A stretch of DNA of 63,200 nucleotides from positions 1 through 63,200 of the forward strand of contig JALSNX010000002.1 of the NCBI GenBank assembly GCA_026986775.1. The letters run 5' to 3'. Position numbers and translations under genes: made by a program. Positions 18,489 to 25,649 of the stretch are shown one piece after another (position 1 is the stretch's first letter; each line of letters opens with the position of its first letter). The DNA is from Caldifarciminota bacterium (lineage in GTDB: Bacteria > Hydrothermota > Hydrothermia > UBA1063 > CAJXJZ01). The notes beneath the pieces are model-generated. The model saw only the letters and a program-made list of their open reading frames with translations, searched no databases and was not told the origin of the DNA.

Positions 18489-18770
18489 ATGATAGTCGGG
18501 GTCCTTCTTGTGGATGTATATATACCTGAATCAAATTCTCTTAAAGAGAAGAGAAGTATCCTTAAAAGGCTTAAGGACAGAATAAGAAATAAATTTAACG
18601 TTTCTGTGGCTGAGATAGATGACCATGATATATGGAGAAGAGCAAAAATGGGAATAGCACATGTTTCCACCAGTGGTAAATTTTCAGAAAAGGAGCTTCA
18701 GAAGGTTGCGAAGTTTTTAGAAAGTGATTTTCAAATTCAGGTTCTTGATTATGAAATGAGGTTTCTGTGA
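18489..18770 (+). CDS. ylxP: DUF503 family protein (YlxP-like)
   Basis: This 93-residue protein matches the YlxP/DUF503 family: MIVGVLLVDVYIPESNSLKEKRSILKRL at the start and the VAEIDDHDIWRRAKMGIAHVS segment. It commonly lies next to infB and rbfA and has been linked to ribosome assembly, but its molecular role is not settled. It begins 5 bp after infB. No rbfA follows here; ptsH comes next. Confidence 0.88.
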   Translation: MIVGVLLVDVYIPESNSLKEKRSILKRLKDRIRNKFNVSVAEIDDHDIWRRAKMGIAHVSTSGKFSEKELQKVAKFLESDFQIQVLDYEMRFL

Positions 18771-18771
18771 A

Positions 18772-19038
18772 ATGGTGGAAAAAGAGGTTGAAATAGTTAA
18801 CAAGTTGGGTATACATGCGAGGCCTGCGACAAGTTTTGTTCAGATTGCCGAAAAGTTTAAGTCTAATATCATTGTTGAAAAGGACGGTTTTGAGGTAAAC
18901 GGAAAGAGCATACTCGGAATGATGATGCTTGTTGCACCAAAAGGGACAAAGATTAAGATAAAAGTAGATGGCCCTGATGAAGAAGAGGCTTTAAATGCGC
19001 TTGTAAAGTTAGTAGAGGACGGCTTTGGAGAAGAATAG
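18772..19038 (+). CDS. ptsH: Phosphocarrier protein HPr
   Basis: The 88-residue HPr carries the phosphoryl-accepting His15 in GIHARP and a conserved regulatory Ser46 in NGKSILGMM. It accepts phosphate from enzyme I in the PEP-dependent phosphotransferase system. It starts 1 bp after ylxP, and ptsI overlaps its end. No EII sugar permease and no HPr kinase are present in the window, so a regulatory PTS is possible. Confidence 0.96.
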   Translation: MVEKEVEIVNKLGIHARPATSFVQIAEKFKSNIIVEKDGFEVNGKSILGMMMLVAPKGTKIKIKVDGPDEEEALNALVKLVEDGFGEE

Positions 19039-20758
19039 AGAATTGTTGCTTAAAGGATTACCCATTGCGCCTGGTCTTGTTATCGGTAAGTCTCTGGTGT
19101 GGAAACATAAAAAGATACAGCCGGACGGGCGTATTGTACCGGAGAACGAAAGAGACAGAGAGCTTGCAAATTTTCACAGGACAAGGGAAGTAATGCTCAG
19201 AGACCTTAAGAAGGTCAAGAGAAACTTACCCTCGCGTATTACAAGGTTTATTGATTTTCAGGTTGCCATTTTGGGAGATAGGGAGTTCATAAAAGATGTT
19301 GAGTACCTAATAAAGGAAAAAGGAAGAACAGCAGAATATGCAGTTTTTCAGGCAATTGAGGACAGGATGGATGAACTTTTAAAAAGCGGTATTGAATACT
19401 ATAGAGACAGGGCAAAGGAGCTTGAGACGCTGTACTTTGATTTTGTGAGCTATTTGAGGGACGAGGATAAAAGAGAGGTTATCGGAGAAGATGTAGTGCT
19501 TTTTGCTGATGATGTTACTATAGAGGAAAGTATCAGAATTGTAAACTCCAATGTGAAGGCAGTGGTTTTACAGGAAGGGGGAAAAACATCTCACGCAGCC
19601 ATAATTTTAAGGGACTACAAAATTCCTGCTGTTTTTGGTGTGGGAGATTTCACAGACAAAGTGAAAAATGGCGATACGGTTATAATCAACGGCTGGAAGG
19701 GAGAAGTCATTATAAACCCCCGAAAGACGACCCTTGAGAGGTTTCAAAAACTTGTGGAAAGATACAGGGAGGAAGCAAGGGGGCTCTTTGAGATAAAGGA
19801 ACTGCCCACAGCCACAACAGATGGCAGAGGTATTACCCTTATGGCCAATATTGACCTGCCTGAGGAGATTGATCTTGTGCTTGAAGAAGGAGCACATGGA
19901 ATAGGGCTCTTCAGAACCGAGTTACTCTTTTACGAGTATGGAGATGATGAACGGGAGCAGGAGGAGATTTACAGAAGTATATGTGAAAAAGTATATCCGT
20001 TTCCGTGTATAATAAGAGCTTTTGACCTTGGAGGGGATAAGGTTATCAAAGGATACAGGGAGAAAAATCCGTTTTTAGGTTTGAGGGGCATAAGGCTATT
20101 GCTTGAGGAAGAGGACAGGTTCAGGAAGCAGATAAGAGCCATTCTCAGGGCAAATACAAAAGGCAATGTGAAGTTCATGATACCCATGGTAACGACTTTA
20201 TGGGAGGTAAAAAGAGCAAGGGCCATTTTTAGAGAAGAGGCGGACAGTCTCTCAAAGAAAGAGAATATACACCTTCCAGATTTTGGAATAATGGTTGAAG
20301 TGCCATCTGTTGCACTTACCATTGATAATATTGCTCCCTATATAGACTTTGTGAGTATTGGCACAAATGATCTCACCCAGTACACCCTTGCTGTTGACCG
20401 CAGAAACAGCAGAGTTTCTTATCTTTTCCAGCATACACATCCTGCAATTTTGAGGCTTATAAAGAAGGTGGTTGATTCAGGTAGAGACCACAGTTTCAGA
20501 GTAGGTGTGTGTGGAGAGATTTCATCTGACCCGGTGGGCATAATCCTGCTTGTGGGTCTTGGTGTAGGAGAACTATCCCTTACGCCATCCCTCGTTCTTC
20601 AAACGAAAAAGCTTATAAGGAAGGTTTCAATGGAAGAGGTTGAAAATCTTGCAAATAATGCTCTTTCCATGGCGGATGGTGATGAGGTCAATGCCATGGT
20701 TATGGAGTTTCTGAAGAAGAAGGTGCCAGGTATAGTAGAAAAATATGGTCATTTTTGA
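19025..20758 (+). CDS. ptsI: PEP-protein phosphotransferase (PTS enzyme I)
   Basis: The 577-residue enzyme I transfers phosphate from phosphoenolpyruvate to HPr. Visible are the N-terminal LKGLPIAPGLVIGK segment, the phosphorylated His190 in GGKTSHAAI, the PEP-binding barrel with EGAHGIGLFRTELLF and the catalytic cysteine in VGVCGEISSDP. The TTG at 19025 is chosen because AGAGGA lies 6 bp upstream; a TTG at 19043 is an alternative. It overlaps ptsH by 14 bp, and tsaE overlaps its end by 14 bp. Confidence 0.95.
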   Translation: MEKNRELLLKGLPIAPGLVIGKSLVWKHKKIQPDGRIVPENERDRELANFHRTREVMLRDLKKVKRNLPSRITRFIDFQVAILGDREFIKDVEYLIKEKGRTAEYAVFQAIEDRMDELLKSGIEYYRDRAKELETLYFDFVSYLRDEDKREVIGEDVVLFADDVTIEESIRIVNSNVKAVVLQEGGKTSHAAIILRDYKIPAVFGVGDFTDKVKNGDTVIINGWKGEVIINPRKTTLERFQKLVERYREEARGLFEIKELPTATTDGRGITLMANIDLPEEIDLVLEEGAHGIGLFRTELLFYEYGDDEREQEEIYRSICEKVYPFPCIIRAFDLGGDKVIKGYREKNPFLGLRGIRLLLEEEDRFRKQIRAILRANTKGNVKFMIPMVTTLWEVKRARAIFREEADSLSKKENIHLPDFGIMVEVPSVALTIDNIAPYIDFVSIGTNDLTQYTLAVDRRNSRVSYLFQHTHPAILRLIKKVVDSGRDHSFRVGVCGEISSDPVGIILLVGLGVGELSLTPSLVLQTKKLIRKVSMEEVENLANNALSMADGDEVNAMVMEFLKKKVPGIVEKYGHF

Positions 20759-21179
20759 TAAAATCTCTGAAAGTCCTGAAGAAACCCGCAGTATTGCAAA
20801 AGAATTTGCAAAAGATGTTAAAAAGGGGGAGGTTGTGTTCCTTGAAGGAGACCTTGGCGCCGGTAAAACAGAGTTTGTTCGGGGTTTTGTTGCATATCAC
20901 GGGATAAAAAGCATAAGGAGCCCTTCATTTACAGTGGTTTTTGAGCACATGTCAAAATTCGGTTATCCCATTTATCATATAGACCTTTACAGGTTTGAAG
21001 GGGACTTTATTGAACTCCTTGAAAGGGGCATAGTGGATATTTTTGAAAAGAAAAACGGTATAGCCCTTGTTGAATGGGCTGATAGAATAGAAGAGTTTTA
21101 CACTCCTGATTATGTCATAAAAATGGAGCATGTATCGGACACAAAAAGAAAAATTACAATCTTAAGAGAAGGAAGCTGA
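20745..21179 (+). CDS. tsaE: tRNA threonylcarbamoyladenosine biosynthesis ATPase TsaE
   Basis: The 144-residue P-loop protein has Walker A GDLGAGKTEF, the RSPSFTVVFEH motif and the HIDLYRF segment typical of TsaE (YjeE). It works with TsaB and TsaD to make t6A37 in ANN-decoding tRNAs. The ATG lies inside ptsI, 14 bp before that stop. It is the last gene of the operon and converges on xthA with 3 bp between stop codons; no terminator is visible. Confidence 0.95.
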   Translation: MVIFDKISESPEETRSIAKEFAKDVKKGEVVFLEGDLGAGKTEFVRGFVAYHGIKSIRSPSFTVVFEHMSKFGYPIYHIDLYRFEGDFIELLERGIVDIFEKKNGIALVEWADRIEEFYTPDYVIKMEHVSDTKRKITILREGS

Positions 21180-21182
21180 TCG

Positions 21183-21953
21183 TTATATCTCAATCTCCAT
21201 CAATATGGGAGCATGGTCTGACCCCATAACATCTTTCAGAATTATGCTCTTTTTAACGTTCTCTTTAAGTTCTTCTGATACAACGAAGTAATCAATACGC
21301 CATCCTATATTTCTTGCCCTTGCATTAAACCTGTAAGACCACCATGTGTAGTGTCCGCCTTCTTTGGTAAACATTCTGAAGGTATCCACGTAGCCGTGGG
21401 AAAGAAGTATATCAAACCATTCTCTTTCCTCTTTTGTAAATCCAGGATTAAAGATATTGTTTTTGGGGTTTTTCAGGTCTATTTCCTTATGGGCCACATT
21501 GAAGTCGCCGGTTATAATAATCGGCTTCTTTTTTCTGAGGTTCTCTGCGTATTCTAAAAGGGCGGCATTAAATGCCAATTTAAAGTCCAATCTTGGAAGT
21601 CCATGCTGAGCATTTGGAAAATACACGTTGAGTAAGTAAAATTTTTCAAATTCAAAGGTCTGAACCCTCCCTTCAGAATCATACTCTTCAATACCAATAC
21701 CTGTGGCGTGGTTCAGGAGAGGCATGTTTTCTCTGATGTATGCTGCCACTCCTGAGTATCCCTTCTTCACAGCGGGATATAGAAAAAGCCTGTATCCTGT
21801 AACATGTCTTGCCTCTTTAGGGTAAGTTTTCTCGTCTGCTTTAACCTCCTGGATAAACATGCCGTCGGGCTCATAGGAGAATATGTCTAAAAAACCCTTT
21901 TTAACACATGCCCTGATACCATTGACATTCCAGGAAATAAATCTGTAAATCAT
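21183..21953 (-). CDS. xthA: Exodeoxyribonuclease III family AP endonuclease
   Basis: The 256-residue protein has the exonuclease/endonuclease/phosphatase fold with ISWNVNGIRA, the metal-binding Glu in FIQEVKA, ITGDFNVAHKEID, WRIDYFVVS and the catalytic His in GSDHAPILMEI. It cleaves abasic sites in base-excision repair. It follows fbp with a 2-bp gap on the minus strand and has no Shine-Dalgarno of its own, so it is probably translationally coupled. Confidence 0.95.
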   Translation of the reverse strand: MIYRFISWNVNGIRACVKKGFLDIFSYEPDGMFIQEVKADEKTYPKEARHVTGYRLFLYPAVKKGYSGVAAYIRENMPLLNHATGIGIEEYDSEGRVQTFEFEKFYLLNVYFPNAQHGLPRLDFKLAFNAALLEYAENLRKKKPIIITGDFNVAHKEIDLKNPKNNIFNPGFTKEEREWFDILLSHGYVDTFRMFTKEGGHYTWWSYRFNARARNIGWRIDYFVVSEELKENVKKSIILKDVMGSDHAPILMEIEI

Positions 21954-21955
21954 GG

Positions 21956-22936
21956 CTAATTTTGAAGAAACTTCTCAAGTTCCTTTACGTTTTCCCTGCT
22001 ACCTATAAAGAGTGGTGTTCTTTCGTGAATCTCCTGTGGGATTTTATCCAGTATGGGAGTAAAACCGTCAGATGCATATCCACCAGCCTGCTCTACTATA
22101 AATGCAAGTGGCTGTGCCTCATACAGAAGTCTCAATTTTCCATGTGGATTTTTCCTGTCAGCAGGATAGAGGAATATACCTCCATATAAGAGATTCCTGT
22201 GAAAATCGGCAACAAGAGAGCCAATATACCTTAAAGAGTAAGGTCTATTTGTCTCTTTATCCTCTTCGGTAATGTAGTCAATGTAATTTTGAAGTTTTTT
22301 ATCCCATTTTTTGTAATTACCCATGTTGATGGAGAATATCTTGCCCTTCTCAGGTATTTTGATATCCCTGTGGGAAAGTATAAATTCGCCAACAGATGGG
22401 TCAAGCGTAAAACCATGCACTCCAGTTCCCGTAGAGTACACAAACATGGTACTTGAGCCGTATATAATATAACCCGCTGCCACAAGGTCACGTCCTGCTC
22501 TCCTGAACTGTTTTTTATCTACAAAGTCGTCCATTTTAGTGTAAATCCCGAAGATAGTTCCAATGCTCACATTAACATCAATATTGGATGACCCATCAAG
22601 GGGGTCAAAAACCACAAGATATTTACCGCTTTCGCACTGGACAACATCCTCTTCCTCCTCTGATGCAAGGCCAATAGCATTTCCACCTCTACATAGTATA
22701 TGCTTTAAAGTGTTATTTGCAAAAAGGTCAAGTTTCTTAACCTCATCACCAGTCACATTTTTTGAGCCCGTGTATCCCAGAATATCCACAAGTCCTGCCT
22801 TGTTTACCTCCCTTGATATAATCTTTGCGGCGAGTGCAATCTCAGAGAAAAGCTCCGTAAAGATGCCACTTGCCTGTGGGTATTTGCGCTGCTCTTCTAT
22901 CAGAAACCTCGTGAGGTTCATTGTCTGCCTTTCCAA
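21956..22936 (-). CDS. fbp: Fructose-1,6-bisphosphatase, class I
   Basis: The roughly 326-residue enzyme removes the 1-phosphate from fructose 1,6-bisphosphate in gluconeogenesis. Metal and substrate motifs are visible: GLASEEEEDV, VVFDPLDGSSNIDVNVSIGTIFGIY and the sugar-phosphate segment RYIGSLVADFHRNLLYGGIFLYP. The frame is open to an ATG at 22990, but AAAAGGAGGG (22941-22950) stands 4-5 bp before an in-frame TTG at 22936, which is therefore preferred. xthA follows directly. Confidence 0.94.
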   Translation of the reverse strand: MERQTMNLTRFLIEEQRKYPQASGIFTELFSEIALAAKIISREVNKAGLVDILGYTGSKNVTGDEVKKLDLFANNTLKHILCRGGNAIGLASEEEEDVVQCESGKYLVVFDPLDGSSNIDVNVSIGTIFGIYTKMDDFVDKKQFRRAGRDLVAAGYIIYGSSTMFVYSTGTGVHGFTLDPSVGEFILSHRDIKIPEKGKIFSINMGNYKKWDKKLQNYIDYITEEDKETNRPYSLRYIGSLVADFHRNLLYGGIFLYPADRKNPHGKLRLLYEAQPLAFIVEQAGGYASDGFTPILDKIPQEIHERTPLFIGSRENVKELEKFLQN

Positions 22937-22996
22937 AATACCCTCCTTTTTATAAATTTTAATATGAAGTATGAGTTCTTCAAAAAACATCTGAGG

Positions 22997-23040
22997 ATAG
23001 TAAATGATAAAAAAATTAATAGTAAATGATAAAAAAATTA
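22997..23040. repeat. Perfect tandem duplication, 2 x 22 bp
   Basis: Bases 22997-23018 and 23019-23040 are identical (each begins ATAGTAAATG and ends AAAATTA). The pair lies between the divergent fbp and histidine kinase genes. Exact identity points to a recent slippage or duplication event. Confidence 0.9.
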
Positions 23041-23081
23041 CCAGCAGTATTTCTTAAAACGGATAAAATAAAGTATTTTTA

Positions 23082-23096
23082 TGGCATTGAAATTGT
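23082..23096 (+). promoter_or_regulatory. Candidate sigma-54 promoter before the sensor kinase gene
   Basis: TGGCAT-N5-TTGT matches the -24/-12 layout (consensus TGGCAC-N5-TTGC) with correct GG to G spacing. A start about 12 bp downstream would fall just ahead of the AGGAGG at 23110-23115. The same 15-bp layout recurs at 25620-25634. Confidence 0.5.
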
Positions 23097-23120
23097 TAAA
23101 GTTTTAAAAAGGAGGCGTTT

Positions 23121-24176
23121 ATGTGTAGCAATATACAGAAAGGGGAGTTGGAGGGTGTTCTTGACTCAATAATTAATCACATGCCCGTTGGACTTATTAT
23201 AATTGACTGTAAAACCAGAAAAGTGATATTTTTAAACGAACTTGCAAAGGATATTCTTTCAATGAATTCAGATGAAGAATGTGAGGTACTTATTAAAAAC
23301 TACAACCTCAGTATATGTGAGTCTGAAGTTAAAGAATCCCGAATGGAGATAAAAATAAAGGCTGGAGTTGAGGATAAAATCATTGGTATGAGTATATACA
23401 ATATGCCAGAAAACATAGTTGGCAGGCAGTTATCATTCATATTTTTAAAAGATATTACGAGGCTAAAAGAGCAGGAAAAGATGTTAAAAGAAAACTTTGA
23501 ATCAGAGTTTGCCAGGAAGATTGCAGGTTCAATAGCACATGAGATTGGAAATCCATTGTCTGCCTTGAAGGTTTCTCTGCGTCTAATACTGGATAATATT
23601 GAGAACTATGATGTAAATAAATTGAAAAAGATGCTTTCATCCATGCTTGAGGAAGTGGATAAGGTTGATCAGTTTCTCAAGGATTTCCTTATGTACACGA
23701 GAACCAAGCATATGAATGTAAGCAAAGAGAATTTTTGTGAAATTCTGGACGAAGTAACTACGCTTATGAGCAGCACTTTTGAGTCAAACAATATTGTTTT
23801 AATCAACAGGTGCTGTCGTCATAAGAAATTTATGATAAATGTAGACAGGAAGAGATTGAAACAGGTTTTGATAAATATATTAAAAAATTCAGTTGAGGCA
23901 ATTATGGTACGCGGGTTTATATTGATAAATTGTTCAGAGGTAGAGTACAGAGAGCACAGAATGTTGAGGGTGGATATAGCCGACACAGGAGTTGGTATAA
24001 AAAAGGACCTTCTCCCAAGGATTTTTACTCCATTTTTCACTACTAAAGTGCACGGTAGTGGCCTTGGACTCAGTGTAACGAGGGAAATTATTGAGAAAAT
24101 GGGAGGAAATATATCAATAGAAAGCAAGGAAGGCCATGGTACCACGGTGACAATATTATTACCATTAACTAACTAA
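23121..24176 (+). CDS. Sensor histidine kinase (PAS, NtrB-like)
   Basis: The 351-residue protein has no membrane segment. An N-terminal PAS-like domain (about residues 12-115, INHMPVGLIIIDCKTRKVIFLN) is followed by a HisKA dimerisation helix with phospho-acceptor His140 in SIAHEIGNPLSALK, and an ATPase domain with N-box ILKNSVEAI, G1 DTGVGI and G2 GSGLGLSV. It probably phosphorylates the NtrC-type regulator encoded 28 bp downstream. The input signal is unknown. AAGGAGG lies 5 bp before the ATG. Confidence 0.92.
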   Translation: MCSNIQKGELEGVLDSIINHMPVGLIIIDCKTRKVIFLNELAKDILSMNSDEECEVLIKNYNLSICESEVKESRMEIKIKAGVEDKIIGMSIYNMPENIVGRQLSFIFLKDITRLKEQEKMLKENFESEFARKIAGSIAHEIGNPLSALKVSLRLILDNIENYDVNKLKKMLSSMLEEVDKVDQFLKDFLMYTRTKHMNVSKENFCEILDEVTTLMSSTFESNNIVLINRCCRHKKFMINVDRKRLKQVLINILKNSVEAIMVRGFILINCSEVEYREHRMLRVDIADTGVGIKKDLLPRIFTPFFTTKVHGSGLGLSVTREIIEKMGGNISIESKEGHGTTVTILLPLTN

Positions 24177-24204
24177 AATCAATATACGAATCTGGAGTAT
24201 ATTT

Positions 24205-25515
24205 GTGAAGTTGCTTATAGTGGAAGATGATGAATTACTGGCAAATTCTATAGCAGAATATGTTAAGGAGATGTTTGATGAAGTTTATTTAACCAAAAGG
24301 ATACAGGATGCAAAGACAATGCTTATAGCGCATTCTCCAGAGATCATACTTCTTGATAACAGACTTCCCGATGGCGATGGCCTTTCTGTACTGGGTCTTT
24401 TTAAGGAGATAAATCCAGTGAGTGAGATAATAATAATGACAGCATATGGAGACAATAAAACCATTGTGGAATCAATTAAAAAAGGAGCTTTCCACTATAT
24501 ATCAAAGCCATTTGAAATAGATGAGGTAATAAATCTTTTAAATAAGGCCAGAGAGCATGTAAAAACAAAGATAGAGAGATTTAATCTTGATATTAATAAT
24601 ATTGAACTGATAGGAACTTCAGTCTATTTGCGTAATATAAAGGAAATTATAGAGAGGATTAAGGATTTTGATGTCCCCGTCCTCATTACTGGCGAAACTG
24701 GAACAGGGAAGGAAGTTGTTGCCAAGCGTATTCATTATACCAGCATAAGAAAGCATAAACCCTTTGTGGCAGTCAACTGTTCTACCATCCCGTCTGAACT
24801 ATTTGAGAGTGAATTATTTGGTTATGAAAAAGGGGCTTTTACCGGAGCGGTAAGCAAAAGAAAAGGGTTGTTTGAAGAGGTAGAAGATGGAACGCTATTT
24901 CTTGATGAAATTGGGGATATGCCATTACATATGCAAACTAAAATTCTTCGGGTAATTGAAGAGAGAAGATACAGAAGGATAGGGGGCAATGGAGAGATAC
25001 CTTTCAGGGGAAGAGTGATTGCTGCTACCAACAAAAATTTGAGGGAAGAAATTGATAAAGGAAGCTTCAGAGAAGATTTATTTTTCAGGCTAAATGTGAT
25101 TAACATTGAGATACCTCCCCTTAGGGAAAGAAAGGAAGATATAGTAGCTCTTGTGGATTACTTTGTACAAATTTATTCTAAAAGATATCATAAAAATATA
25201 TCTAAAATAGAAAAATGCTTTTATAACAGAATACTTGCCTATGACTGGCCGGGCAATGTCAGGGAACTGAAAAATGTTATAGAGAGGGCTGTAATTCTTT
25301 CTCGGGGGAAGAAACTGGATTGTGAATCCATTTATTTTGAAAACTCCAGAACCAAATTATACAGTCCCCTGATGAGTCTGGAAGATGTGGAGAAAGTCCA
25401 CATAAAAAATGTTCTTGAACATGTGAACTGGAACAAGTCAAAAGCAGCAAAGATACTCGGTATAAGTCGTATTACACTCAGAAATAAAATAAAAAAGTAT
25501 GAACTTGAAGGGTAA
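24205..25515 (+). CDS. Sigma-54-dependent response regulator (NtrC family)
   Basis: The 436-residue protein has a receiver domain (phospho-acceptor Asp51 in ILLDNRLPDGDG), an AAA+ domain (Walker A GETGTGKEVV, the sigma-54 contact loop GAFTGA, Walker B GTLFLDEIGD) and a C-terminal Fis-type HTH (NKSKAAKILGISRITLRNKIKKY). It activates sigma-54 promoters after phosphorylation. The start is GTG with GGAG 8 bp upstream. Its stop codon is created at the junction of a perfect 28-bp tandem duplication; without the second copy the frame would read four more residues (IDDR) before a TGA. Confidence 0.93.
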   Translation: MKLLIVEDDELLANSIAEYVKEMFDEVYLTKRIQDAKTMLIAHSPEIILLDNRLPDGDGLSVLGLFKEINPVSEIIIMTAYGDNKTIVESIKKGAFHYISKPFEIDEVINLLNKAREHVKTKIERFNLDINNIELIGTSVYLRNIKEIIERIKDFDVPVLITGETGTGKEVVAKRIHYTSIRKHKPFVAVNCSTIPSELFESELFGYEKGAFTGAVSKRKGLFEEVEDGTLFLDEIGDMPLHMQTKILRVIEERRYRRIGGNGEIPFRGRVIAATNKNLREEIDKGSFREDLFFRLNVINIEIPPLRERKEDIVALVDYFVQIYSKRYHKNISKIEKCFYNRILAYDWPGNVRELKNVIERAVILSRGKKLDCESIYFENSRTKLYSPLMSLEDVEKVHIKNVLEHVNWNKSKAAKILGISRITLRNKIKKYELEG

Positions 25516-25540
25516 AATAAAAAAGTATGAACTTGAAGGG
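25485..25540. repeat. Perfect tandem duplication, 2 x 28 bp, across the regulator stop codon
   Basis: Bases 25485-25512 and 25513-25540 are identical (each begins TAAAATAAAA and ends TTGAAGGG). The first TAA of the second copy (25513-25515) is the stop codon of the NtrC-type gene. Confidence 0.92.
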
Positions 25541-25619
25541 ATAGATGACAGATGATAAATTTTTTACCACCTGTGGTTATTAAGTTTGCGTCTTTAAATT
25601 ATTATAAAGAAAGATTTAC

Positions 25620-25634
25620 TGGCATAAAAATTGT
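25620..25634 (+). promoter_or_regulatory. Candidate sigma-54 promoter before the REC-PATAN gene
   Basis: TGGCAT-AAAAA-TTGT has the same elements and spacing as the site at 23082-23096. The expected transcription start near 25646 is only a few bases before the ATG at 25650, so the transcript would be nearly leaderless. Confidence 0.45.
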
Positions 25635-25649
25635 CATATTTTTGATGAG

